From Prosthecobacter fusiformis (GTDB lineage Bacteria > Verrucomicrobiota > Verrucomicrobiia > Verrucomicrobiales > Verrucomicrobiaceae): a stretch of DNA of 64,000 nt. Of this stretch, positions 42,390-49,969 are shown piece by piece. Location of the stretch: assembly GCF_004364345.1 (NCBI RefSeq), contig NZ_SOCA01000001.1, positions 434,001 through 498,000 of the forward strand, read 5' to 3'. The first letter of the stretch is position 1. Every line of letters begins with the position of its first letter. The notes beneath the pieces were generated by a model. That model worked only from the letters and a program-made list of their open reading frames with translations, ran no database searches and was not told where the DNA came from. The position numbers were made by a program, and so were the translations under genes.

Positions 42390-43058
42390 TCAGCGCCTGT
42401 CAGCCCTGCCCTTGCGGACAGCGATATAGGATTTGGGGAAGATCCCCAGCAGCCTTTCCGTCAGGATTTCACAGTCCGGAAACAGGATGTCCATTTCCTT
42501 CCGCGAGATCAGCCGCAGAGTGTGGATCTCCGAGTCAATCTGCTCCTGCGTGGGCCTTTGCACCCAGCCCCAGAGCGTGACCCAGCGGATCAGCCGCCTC
42601 TGCCATTTTTTAGGCAGATGATGAATGTAAAGCCCCAGATAGTGCGGCTCAATCGGGCATTCGTAGGCAGGCGTTTGAATCCACAGATCCTTCCCCACAC
42701 GTCTCGCCTCTCTGGCAAATGCCTGCTGCTCCTCCCAGGTGCGCACATGCTCGATCACGCTGTTCGAAAACAGAATGTCGTATGCCCCATCCTCTGCCGT
42801 CAGTGCACAGCCATCTCCGACCAAGACCCGGATCCCATGCTTTGGAAAGCTGGCAGAATCCCACGCCACTTCATGCACATTCAGACAGTCAATCCCGCCT
42901 GCGACCGCTTCATACCGCGTCCAAAAGTCAGGATAGCCACCAACATCCAAAATTCGATCTTGGGAATGAGGGTGCAGAGTAGTCCGAAACATCTCAAATC
43001 GCCTTCGGCGGAACCGCCTCATAAAGGGGGCAAAGATTTGGTAGATATTCAGACTCAT
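42390..43058 (-). CDS. Class I SAM-dependent methyltransferase
   Basis: 222-aa protein with a Methyltransf_11-type fold: motif I ILDVGGYPDFW (SAM glycine loop), LVGDGCALTAEDGAYDILFSNSVIEHV, and a C-terminal hydrophobic/basic part (PKKWQRRLIRWVTLWGW, then MDILFPDCEILTERLLGIFPKSYIAV). Resembles enzymes in glycan or lipid modification clusters, but no such cluster surrounds it. Substrate unknown. Confidence 0.82.
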   Translation of the reverse strand: MSLNIYQIFAPFMRRFRRRRFEMFRTTLHPHSQDRILDVGGYPDFWTRYEAVAGGIDCLNVHEVAWDSASFPKHGIRVLVGDGCALTAEDGAYDILFSNSVIEHVRTWEEQQAFAREARRVGKDLWIQTPAYECPIEPHYLGLYIHHLPKKWQRRLIRWVTLWGWVQRPTQEQIDSEIHTLRLISRKEMDILFPDCEILTERLLGIFPKSYIAVRKGRADRR

Positions 43059-43139
43059 GAAAAAAACGTGGTCGCATTCAAGAGCCTGAGGCAGGGCCTT
43101 GCAAGAAAGCCTTTCCTTAAATCAAAAAGCGATCCTTCC

Positions 43140-43787
43140 TCAAGGAATCGTTTCTATCACAACACGGCGGACTCGCGCCTTCGTCCCCCAAGTGGCAAAA
43201 CCAAAAGGCAGGCAGTGGTCGATAAATCCAGGCCGCAATGTCACCTGGCGGCCTTTAATGCTGGCATTCACCACGATGCGCCCATCTACCCAGGCTCGAA
43301 TATCATCTGGGCGCACCTCCACCCGCACTTGATACCAGCGGTTGTTTTCAAAGCGCTGTTCTCCGCGCGTCTGGTTCTCCCCGGCATCTCTAAAATCAAT
43401 GCTGGATATCCCCGTCACCGTGCCGCCCCAGCCGCCGATGACAAAGGTTGCGTGAGATTGATGGCTGCCCACGGGAAAGGTCACCATGCCAAAGATGTCA
43501 TCTCCCTCCACGCGCATGGCTTCATATTGGATCGTATAACCCGTCGAAGGCAGGGCGGCATCCCAGCCTGTCCATTTCGCCCCCGTCATCGGCAGCCCCG
43601 CATTCAGGATCAGCTCCTCTCCCTTTACTTCCACCTTGCCCTCATCCGGGATGCCCGCCTGCTGCCACTGACCAGCGGAGGCTGCATCCAGGAGATTCCA
43701 GGACTGGACTTGCGCCACCTGCGATTGCTTTGCAGGACCGCAGGCACTCAGACTTCCCAGCAGAATAATCAGGCAGAAACGATGCAT
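43140..43787 (-). CDS. DUF1080-like lipoprotein (3-keto-disaccharide hydrolase family)
   Basis: 215-aa predicted lipoprotein (MHRFCLIILLGSLSACG; lipobox LSAC). The rest is a concanavalin/LamG-like beta-sandwich of the DUF1080 type: GYTIQYEAMRVEGDDIFGMVTFPVG, SHATFVIGGWGGTVTGISSIDF, NRWYQVRVEVRPDDIRAWVDGR. Members are abundant in Verrucomicrobia and linked to carbohydrate handling; one branch is named 3-keto-disaccharide hydrolase. Catalysis here is not demonstrated by sequence. Confidence 0.78.
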   Translation of the reverse strand: MHRFCLIILLGSLSACGPAKQSQVAQVQSWNLLDAASAGQWQQAGIPDEGKVEVKGEELILNAGLPMTGAKWTGWDAALPSTGYTIQYEAMRVEGDDIFGMVTFPVGSHQSHATFVIGGWGGTVTGISSIDFRDAGENQTRGEQRFENNRWYQVRVEVRPDDIRAWVDGRIVVNASIKGRQVTLRPGFIDHCLPFGFATWGTKARVRRVVIETIP

Positions 43788-43865
43788 TCATCTTCCATAA
43801 CGCCTGCCACTGCTTTTGGCGATGCTTCTGCATGGACTCCGGCTGGATGCGGTGTTTCATGCGCC

Positions 43866-44210
43866 ATGACCATCGAAGCCCTGACTGAACGCATCTGCGC
43901 CTTCCGCGATGCCCGCGACTGGCAGCAGTTTCACAATCCCAAGGACATGGCCGTCGCCATCGCCGCTGAGGCAGGTGAACTCATGCAGCATTTCGTCTGG
44001 AAAACCCAGGAACAGACCCAGCAGGTCATCACGGATAAACGCGCCGAAATCACCGATGAGATCGCCGATGTCGGCATCCTACTCTTTGAGCTGGCCCACA
44101 ATCTAAACATCCCCCTGGCCCAGGCCATGCAGGCCAAACTGGAGCGCAACGAACTGCGTTATCCCGCCGACAAAGCCCGCGGCAACAACCTGAAATACAA
44201 TGAACTCTGA
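43866..44210 (+). CDS. MazG-like nucleotide pyrophosphohydrolase
   Basis: 114-aa all-alpha NTP pyrophosphatase of the MazG-like/RS21-C6 type. The metal-binding pattern is EAGELMQHFVWKT followed by EITDEIADVGILLFELAHNL (EExx-type and ExxD motifs). Likely house-cleaning of non-canonical dNTPs or dCTP. ATG 43866 is chosen. An upstream ATG at 43782 overlaps the divergent lipoprotein start. It overlaps rsmH by 11 bp. Confidence 0.85.
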   Translation: MTIEALTERICAFRDARDWQQFHNPKDMAVAIAAEAGELMQHFVWKTQEQTQQVITDKRAEITDEIADVGILLFELAHNLNIPLAQAMQAKLERNELRYPADKARGNNLKYNEL

Positions 44211-45270
44211 GGCCGACACACCTCCGCCGACACCGGCTGTCCATAAACGCCGACCCCGGTATAGTGGTAAGAATCCGCGCCGCTTTGACCAAAAGTATAA
44301 GGAACTGAATGCGGATCAGTATCCTCAGGAAGTGGCCAAAGTCCTGGCCTCAGGCAAGACTCCGGCAGGCCAGCATGTGCCCATCATGGTGACTGAAGTC
44401 CTGGAATGCTTGGCACCTCAGCCCGGAGAATTCGCTATCGATTGTACCCTCGGATACGGCGGGCACAGCCGCGCCCTCTGGCAAAGCCTCCAACCGGGTG
44501 GCCATCTGCTCTCCCTGGATGCGGACCCGATTGAGCTGGAGCGTACTGAGGCACGACTCCGGGCCGTGGGGATGAATACGGATACCTTCACCGCCCGCCG
44601 CTGCAACTTCGCCGGCTTGGCCAAAGCTCTGTCTGATCAAGGCTGGCTTGAGGGTGCCGATGTCATTTTTGCCGACCTGGGACTCTCCTCCATGCAGATC
44701 GATAATCCCGCCCGAGGCTTCACCTTTAAGCATGATGGTCCCCTAGATATGCGCCTGAATCCGCAGCGTGGCAAATCTGCCGCCGAATGGCTGGCTGAGA
44801 TAAGTATAGAGAAACTGACCCAGATTCTCATCGAGAATGCCGATGAACCCCGGGCTGACCTCATCGCCCGGCATTTGTATAAAGCCGGACAGCAATCTCC
44901 CATCACCCGCACCAAGGCCCTGGCGGAAACTATACGACAGGCCCTTCCTCGCACCCTTCCCGCAGACGATGCGGATACCACCGTGCGTCGGGTATTCCAG
45001 GCCATTCGTATCCTGGTGAATGAAGAATTCACCGTCCTGGATGGTCTTTTGCGCGCCCTTCCCGCAGCCCTCAAACCCGGAGGCCGCGTCGCCATCCTGA
45101 CCTTTCATTCTGGGGAAGACCGCCGCGTCAAAAAAGCTTTCCAAGAAGGACGGAACACTGGCTTATACGCGGAGGTCACTCGCGAAGTCGTCCGCGCCAG
45201 CCTGGAAGAACAGCGTCAGAACCCCCGTTCCTGCCCGGCCAAACTGCGCTGGGCAATCCGCGCACACTGA
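44200..45270 (+). CDS. rsmH: 16S rRNA (cytosine(1402)-N(4))-methyltransferase
   Basis: Methylates C1402 in the ribosomal P site. 356 aa with HVPIMVTEVLECL, DCTLGYGGHSRALW (SAM loop), DADPIELERTEARL, DLGLSSMQIDNPARGFTF, GPLDMRLNP and ILTFHSGEDRRVKKAF. The first about 45 residues (Pro/Arg/Lys-rich, HKRRPRYSGKNPRRFDQKYKEL) are longer than in most RsmH proteins. It lies outside the usual mraZ-mraW-fts cluster, after the MazG-like gene (11-bp overlap) and just before rex. Confidence 0.95.
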   Translation: MNSEADTPPPTPAVHKRRPRYSGKNPRRFDQKYKELNADQYPQEVAKVLASGKTPAGQHVPIMVTEVLECLAPQPGEFAIDCTLGYGGHSRALWQSLQPGGHLLSLDADPIELERTEARLRAVGMNTDTFTARRCNFAGLAKALSDQGWLEGADVIFADLGLSSMQIDNPARGFTFKHDGPLDMRLNPQRGKSAAEWLAEISIEKLTQILIENADEPRADLIARHLYKAGQQSPITRTKALAETIRQALPRTLPADDADTTVRRVFQAIRILVNEEFTVLDGLLRALPAALKPGGRVAILTFHSGEDRRVKKAFQEGRNTGLYAEVTREVVRASLEEQRQNPRSCPAKLRWAIRAH

Positions 45271-45304
45271 TTGACAAACGAGCCAATAACGTGAAATTTC
45301 ACGA
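45271..45304 (+). promoter_or_regulatory. Candidate rex promoter with palindromic operator
   Basis: TTGACA at 45271-45276 could be a -35 box. The perfect 14-bp palindrome CGTGAAATTTCACG at 45290-45303 sits where the -10 would be and ends 1 bp before the GTG start. It resembles Rex sites (TGTGAA-N4-TTCACA) but the half-sites are 2 bp closer. Autoregulation is an inference. Confidence 0.45.
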
Positions 45305-45919
45305 GTGCCTAGAATAGACATCCCCCGCAAATCTATTTACCGCCTCTCCATTTATCAGCGATGCCTAAGCAAGCTGCGCGAGAATGATGTGGATACGGTA
45401 TCTTCAGAAGCTTTGTCCAAAGCGGCTGGTGTAAAACCGACCCAACTCCGCAAGGATCTGGCTTACTTTGGCCAGTTTGGCACACGTGGCCTGGGGTATA
45501 ATGTGGATGTCCTCAGCAGCACCATCTCTGAAGTGCTCGGCCATAACCGCCTGCAACCTGTGATCCTTGTGGGCGTCGGTAATCTCGGCTCCGCTCTGCT
45601 GCGCTACGGCGGTTTCCGCAAGGAAGGTTTCGAAGTCGTAGCCGCCTTCGATGTCTCACCCAAACGCCAGCCTGACCTGGCCATCCCGATCCTGGGCATC
45701 ACCGAAATCGCCGACTTCATCCGCACCAATCAGGTCAAGATGGCCATCCTGGCCGTGCCCGCCAGCGCCGCTCAGAGCGTGACCAACCAGATGGTGGAGG
45801 CCGGCATCCAGGCCATCCTTAACTTCTCCCCCTCCGTGCTTGATGTGCCCGAGCATGTGGTTGTCAACAGCGTGGACCTTGCTGTTGAACTTGAAAACTT
45901 GAGTTACTTTATCCGATAA
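45305..45919 (+). CDS. rex: Redox-sensing transcriptional repressor Rex
   Basis: Homodimeric repressor sensing the NADH/NAD+ ratio. 204 aa: winged HTH 1-80 (IPRKSIYRLSIYQRCLSKL, VSSEALSKAAGVKPTQLRKDLAYFGQFGTRGLGYNV) and Rossmann domain with GVGNLGSALLRYGGF. The GTG start at 45305 is fixed by the IPRKSIYRL block and the short gap after rsmH. In other bacteria Rex controls respiratory genes such as cydAB; cytochrome and CydA-like genes lie within 9 kb downstream here. Confidence 0.95.
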   Translation: MPRIDIPRKSIYRLSIYQRCLSKLRENDVDTVSSEALSKAAGVKPTQLRKDLAYFGQFGTRGLGYNVDVLSSTISEVLGHNRLQPVILVGVGNLGSALLRYGGFRKEGFEVVAAFDVSPKRQPDLAIPILGITEIADFIRTNQVKMAILAVPASAAQSVTNQMVEAGIQAILNFSPSVLDVPEHVVVNSVDLAVELENLSYFIR

Positions 45920-46016
45920 TCCTTTTTCTCGAACCGGTGATCCGGTTTGAGTAAAACTACGCCTGAGACAGTTCAGGCCATCCAACACCCAGCACCCACC
46001 CTCGATAAACCAAACG

Positions 46017-46361
46017 ATGAAATCCACCCTCTTCATCCTGGCCCTGACCGGACTCTCCCTCACCGCTGCTAAAGCCGGCGAAATCGATACCGTCATGAAG
46101 GAAGCCATGAAAGGCACCAACAGTCTGCATTCAAAAGTCGCCACAGGCAAAGGCACCCCGGCAGATGCACAGAAGCTACTCGCTTACTTCAAGACCCTTC
46201 CTTCCGAAAGTCCCCCAGAAGGCGACGAAGCAAGCTGGAAGGAGAAGACTTCCACCCTCATCGATGCTGCCCAAGGCGTGGTGGATGGCAAGCCTGGTGC
46301 CACCAAGACTCTCCAGGAAGCTGGCAACTGCAAAGCCTGCCACAGCGTGCACAAGGGTTAA
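46017..46361 (+). CDS. Cytochrome c'-like small periplasmic cytochrome
   Basis: 114 aa: signal peptide MKSTLFILALTGLSLTAAKA, a helical body and a single C-terminal haem site CKACHSVHKG. C-terminal CxxCH in an otherwise helical protein is the class II (c'/c556) plan. Probably a periplasmic electron carrier or NO/haem-gas binder. It follows rex (97 bp) and ends at a perfect hairpin. Confidence 0.85.
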   Translation: MKSTLFILALTGLSLTAAKAGEIDTVMKEAMKGTNSLHSKVATGKGTPADAQKLLAYFKTLPSESPPEGDEASWKEKTSTLIDAAQGVVDGKPGATKTLQEAGNCKACHSVHKG

Positions 46362-46377
46362 TCCAGTATAGAATCTT

Positions 46378-46407
46378 GCGGGAGTTCCGGCCCTGAGGAA
46401 CTCCCGC
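46378..46407. terminator. Hairpin, probable terminator
   Basis: 11-bp perfect stem GCGGGAGTTCC/GGAACTCCCGC with an 8-nt loop, 16 bp after the cytochrome c' stop. The following CTTATA is only weakly T-rich, so factor-independent termination is not certain. Confidence 0.5.
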
Positions 46408-46523
46408 CTTATACCGGACCGCAAGATGCAGGGAATAAGGCGCAATCGTATACCTCTTATGACTGTGGATTCCAGACAACCACCGCTGGCTTTATCCGTA
46501 TTGTAGGTTAGACTCTCCTTGTC

Positions 46524-46895
46524 ATGTTCCGGTCACTCATCCTCTTCATCGCGCTACTGGCGCAGGCATTGCCTGTGTTTACGGTGGCCCGTGAGGTAGA
46601 TACTCCGGCATGCAGCATGAGTTGCTGCGCGACCGTCGCCAAGCTTGAGGCGGATACTTGCGGTTGTGTGGAAGCGCCGGATTCGCCTTCCCTCCCCGCT
46701 CCGGCGAATACCCCACCTGCCCATAGTCGGGACCTGCTGGCCCAACCTTTATGGACCGCCCTGGCGGAACCTTTTACTCTTTCCTTTCCCCCAAGGAACG
46801 CGACTGTCTCTCCAGTCTGGTATCGGCATGAGCCGCAGGCTTTGACCCAGCCGCACGTCCGGCTGCCGGTCCTGTTTTGCTCATTGCTGACCTGA
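46524..46895 (+). CDS. Hypothetical Cys-rich exported protein
   Basis: 123 aa; signal peptide about 1-22 (MFRSLILFIALLAQALPVFTVA). The early mature part is Cys-rich (ACSMSCCATVAKLEADTCGC), then a Pro-rich linker (DSPSLPAPANTPPAHS) and a beta-type tail. No family recognised. The Cys cluster and position 99 bp before a multicopper oxidase suggest a copper-related role (inference). Confidence 0.65.
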   Translation: MFRSLILFIALLAQALPVFTVAREVDTPACSMSCCATVAKLEADTCGCVEAPDSPSLPAPANTPPAHSRDLLAQPLWTALAEPFTLSFPPRNATVSPVWYRHEPQALTQPHVRLPVLFCSLLT

Positions 46896-46994
46896 GTCCG
46901 CGTCCTCACAGACGCATTGTGCCCTCATGCCATCCTGCCCTTGGGAGAGACATGCCGGGTATAGGTTCACTGAACCATTCAAGACTCAGCTTTC

Positions 46995-49145
46995 ATGAAG
47001 ATCCTCCTCTGCCTCGCAGCCTTCTGGCTGCCCCTGGCCATCTACTCCTGCGACGACTGCAAGAAGAAGCGTCCCACCACGGGACCCGTCGTCGAATACG
47101 ACCTATACATCACTGAACAGACGGTCAGCCCGGCTGGCAAACCTATCCGTGGTCTGACCGTCAATGGGGGTATACCCGGCCCAACCCTGCGCTTCCGCGA
47201 GGGGGACTTTGCCCGTATCCGGGTGCATAACCAGCTCAAGGATGAAGAGACCTCCACGCATTGGCACGGCCTGCTGCTGCCCAATGAAATGGATGGAGTA
47301 CCCCATGTGACCACCCCGCCGATCCTGCCGGGGCAGACGCATACCTTTGAGTTCGAGATGCGGCATAGCGGCACGTATTGGTACCATTCCCATACCCACC
47401 TCCAGGAACAGAGTGGCGTCTATGGGTCCATCGTGGTCCTGCCTCGTGGCGGAGAGCCGGTGCAAGCTGACCGCGAGCAAGTCTTGGTCCTGTCGGACTG
47501 GACGAACATTGACCCTCATGAAGTCCAGCGGATGCTCATGCGCGGCAGCGATTACTTCGGCCTCATGCGGCGGAACTCGCAGTCCATCCTGGGCGCAGCC
47601 AAGCAAGGGATGCTGAAGGATTACTTTAGCCGAGAGTGGTCACGCATGATGCACATGGATGTCTCCGATGTGGGGTATCATGCCTTCCTGATCAATGGCC
47701 AGCGCAGCACTGAGATCAGCGGGAAACCGGGTGAACGTATCCGACTGAGGCTGATCAATGCAGCGGCGGCGACATACTTTTACCTGCATTCCTCAGCGGG
47801 GCCGATGACCATCGTGGCAGCGGACGGACCCCCTGTCCAACCCGTTCAAGTGGAGCGTCTGTTCATGGCCATTGCCGAGACTTATGACGTGATCATCACC
47901 ATCCCAGCCAGCGGCCGGTATGAACTGCGGGCGACTACCCAGGATGGCAGCGGACATGCTTCCGCTTTCTTTGGTGAAGGCAAACTGACACCCGCCAATG
48001 ATCCACCCCGGCCTAACCTTTACCAGATGAATGAAATGCTGAAGCTGGCCCTGGAGGAAAAGGATGATGACCCGCGTGCTTCATTGAATCTGCCGCGTCC
48101 AGGCTCGCCCTACCGGCTGCTGAAAGCCACTCACAACACCACCCTGCCCGCCAAGCTGCCGAGGCGGAAAATCACCCTGCATCTGACCGGAGACATGAAC
48201 CGCTACATCTGGGGATTCGATGGCAAGACCATCTCGCAGGAGCCTTATGTCATGATCAAAAAGGGGGAGATCTTTGAGCTGGAGCTCATCAATGACACGA
48301 TGATGCATCACCCCATTCACCTGCATGGACATTTCTTCCGCTTGCTGATGGGTCAGGGGGCACGTTCACCTTTAAAACATACGGTGGATGTTCCTCCGAT
48401 GAGCAGCCGCATGTTCGAGTTCGAGGCGAATGAGGAGAAGGACTGGATGTTCCACTGCCATATTCTGTACCATATGATGAGCGGGATGGCGCGGGTCTTC
48501 CGGTATGAGGGTGAGGGGGCATCGGCCCCGTCTTCCAGGAACGCCCACTCGCTGGCGCGAGCAGCTACAGACGGGGACCACTCGCTGGCGCGAGCGGCGA
48601 CAGGTGAAGACCATAGCCTGCATCATGGGGCGGGGTTGGGAGAGCATAGCCATGACATGGCATATGTGTGGGGTGCGGCCTCGATCCAGAGCCATATGAG
48701 CGAAGGACTGCTGACCTGGATGAATCCGAAGAATGATCTTTTGTTAGGCTGGGAAGTTGGCTGGGAAAACGTGGATAAGACCGAGTATGAGGTGGATGCC
48801 TTTTATCAGCGTTACTTCAATGCTAATTTCCAGGCCTTCATTGGGGCACGCTTCACCAATGAGGACGCTGTGAAGAACCGGGCCGCCATCGGCTTCAACT
48901 ACCGGCTGCCGCTGATGGCCTGGGCGGAAGTGAGCCTGGACAGCGAGGGGGATGCCCGGATCGCCCTTTCGAAACGTTTCCAGCTTACCGCCCGATTGGG
49001 GGTGTTTGGTGAGGTGGAATATGACACTCACACGCGCTGGGAGTGGTCCGCAGGAGCGGACTATACGCTCACCCGCCATACCTCATTGATCACTCAATAC
49101 CATTCGGAATACGGCCTCGGGGCCGGTGTTCTCATCCGCTTTTAA
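46995..49145 (+). CDS. Multicopper oxidase (CopA-like) fused to a CopB-like outer-membrane barrel
   Basis: 716 aa. N-terminal lipoprotein-like signal (LAIYSC). The three-cupredoxin oxidase core carries all copper sites: HWHG 89-92, HSH 131-133, HPIHLHGHF about 439-447, HCHILYHMMSGM near 485. After a His/Asp-rich linker (about 515-555) containing an 11-residue tandem repeat, residues 560-716 form alternating beta strands (LGWEVGWENVDKTEYEVDAFYQRYF...AWAEVSLDSEGDARIALSKRFQ) resembling CopB and ending in F, the outer-membrane protein signature. CopA and CopB are normally separate genes in copper-resistance operons. Likely role: Cu(I) oxidation and copper tolerance at the outer membrane. Confidence 0.87.
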   Translation: MKILLCLAAFWLPLAIYSCDDCKKKRPTTGPVVEYDLYITEQTVSPAGKPIRGLTVNGGIPGPTLRFREGDFARIRVHNQLKDEETSTHWHGLLLPNEMDGVPHVTTPPILPGQTHTFEFEMRHSGTYWYHSHTHLQEQSGVYGSIVVLPRGGEPVQADREQVLVLSDWTNIDPHEVQRMLMRGSDYFGLMRRNSQSILGAAKQGMLKDYFSREWSRMMHMDVSDVGYHAFLINGQRSTEISGKPGERIRLRLINAAAATYFYLHSSAGPMTIVAADGPPVQPVQVERLFMAIAETYDVIITIPASGRYELRATTQDGSGHASAFFGEGKLTPANDPPRPNLYQMNEMLKLALEEKDDDPRASLNLPRPGSPYRLLKATHNTTLPAKLPRRKITLHLTGDMNRYIWGFDGKTISQEPYVMIKKGEIFELELINDTMMHHPIHLHGHFFRLLMGQGARSPLKHTVDVPPMSSRMFEFEANEEKDWMFHCHILYHMMSGMARVFRYEGEGASAPSSRNAHSLARAATDGDHSLARAATGEDHSLHHGAGLGEHSHDMAYVWGAASIQSHMSEGLLTWMNPKNDLLLGWEVGWENVDKTEYEVDAFYQRYFNANFQAFIGARFTNEDAVKNRAAIGFNYRLPLMAWAEVSLDSEGDARIALSKRFQLTARLGVFGEVEYDTHTRWEWSAGADYTLTRHTSLITQYHSEYGLGAGVLIRF
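48548..48594. repeat. In-frame 33-bp tandem repeat with hairpins in the fusion linker
   Basis: CTCGCTGGCGCGAG (stem CTCGC/GCGAG) at 48548-48561 and again at 48581-48594, period 33 bp. It encodes HSLARAATDGD and HSLARAATGED in the linker of the CopA-CopB fusion. Confidence 0.8.
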
Positions 49146-49190
49146 CAAGACCCTTTCCCTGCCTAACAAAAAACACAAATAAACACCATC

Positions 49191-49433
49191 ATGAAAACAA
49201 AAATCACCACCGCCTTTGCCATTGCCCTTTTCAGCCTGGCGATAACCTCCTGCTCCTCCACCAGCGGAGCCAAGGCTTATCCACTGGATACCTGCATCGT
49301 TAGCGGCAACAAGCTGGGCAGCATGGGCACCCCGATCACCAAGGTTTACCAAGGGCAGCAGGTCAAATTTTGCTGTGCGCCTTGCGTCGAGGAATTTGAT
49401 GCCAATCCGGCCAAGTTTATGAGCAAACTTTGA
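49191..49433 (+). CDS. YHS-like small lipoprotein
   Basis: 80 aa with lipoprotein signal (MKTKITTAFAIALFSLAITSC) and a mini domain YPLDTCIVSGNKLGSMGTP...GQQVKFCCAPCVEEFDANPAKFMSKL. Same layout as the 70-aa protein at 23864-24076 (FCCxxC-xxFxxxPxK). Immediately downstream of the multicopper oxidase (45 bp), so probably a co-expressed periplasmic metal-binding protein. Confidence 0.83.
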   Translation: MKTKITTAFAIALFSLAITSCSSTSGAKAYPLDTCIVSGNKLGSMGTPITKVYQGQQVKFCCAPCVEEFDANPAKFMSKL

Positions 49434-49441
49434 GCCATCCG

Positions 49442-49969
49442 TCAATCCAACGGCGGCATCTTCCCCAGCTTGCGCTGCAGCGTGCGGCGGTCTATTCCCA
49501 GGGCCGCCGCCGCATGGGAAATGTTACCATCATGATCATGCAGCACGCGCTGGATGTGCTCCCACTCCAAGCGGGCGAGGCTGGGCAGATCACTCTCCAT
49601 CGGAGCAACCTGTGAGCTGCCTTTTCCCAGAATGGCAGCCAGCACCTGGTCTGCGCTGGCAGGCTTGAGCAGGTAATCATCGGCCCCGAGCCGGACCGAT
49701 TCCAAGGCACTGGGGATGCTGCCGTAACCCGTGAGGATGATGAGGCGGACCTGAGGAAGCAGGTGGCGCAATTCAGAGATGAGCAGCATGCCGTTGCTGC
49801 TGCCCAGGCGCATATCCAACACGATGGCACCCGGCATGGAGGCGCGGGCATGGATCAGTGCGGAGGCGGCGTCTGCGGCTTGGAAGACCTCACATCCACG
49901 ACGTTTCAATGCCATCGCCAAAGTGGTGCGAAAGCTGTCGTCGTCTTCGATGAGGAGGACTTGCGTCAT
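49442..49969 (-). CDS. Response regulator of the RegA/PrrA/ActR family
   Basis: 175 aa: receiver domain with phospho-acceptor D52 (GAIVLDMRLGSSNG) and K102 (YLLKPAS), then a short linker and a Fis-type HTH (LARLEWEHIQRVLHDHDGNISHAAAALGIDRRTLQRKL). This size and layout are those of redox response regulators RegA/PrrA. Its ATG overlaps the stop of the histidine kinase gene by 4 bp. Convergent with the YHS-like lipoprotein gene with an 8-bp gap. Confidence 0.9.
   Translation of the reverse strand: MTQVLLIEDDDSFRTTLAMALKRRGCEVFQAADAASALIHARASMPGAIVLDMRLGSSNGMLLISELRHLLPQVRLIILTGYGSIPSALESVRLGADDYLLKPASADQVLAAILGKGSSQVAPMESDLPSLARLEWEHIQRVLHDHDGNISHAAAALGIDRRTLQRKLGKMPPLD

Noticed and set aside
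40566-44210. 1214-codon plus-strand open frame
   Set aside because: Its first 1100 codons are antisense to ilvD, the methyltransferase and the DUF1080-like lipoprotein, all with clear family motifs. The translation is His/Arg-rich with no domain. Only the last 114 codons (MazG-like) are real.
45930-45948. AACCGG-TGAT-CCGGTT hairpin after rex
   Set aside because: Stem is only 6 bp and is followed by TGAGTAAAAC rather than a T-run, so it is not listed as a terminator.
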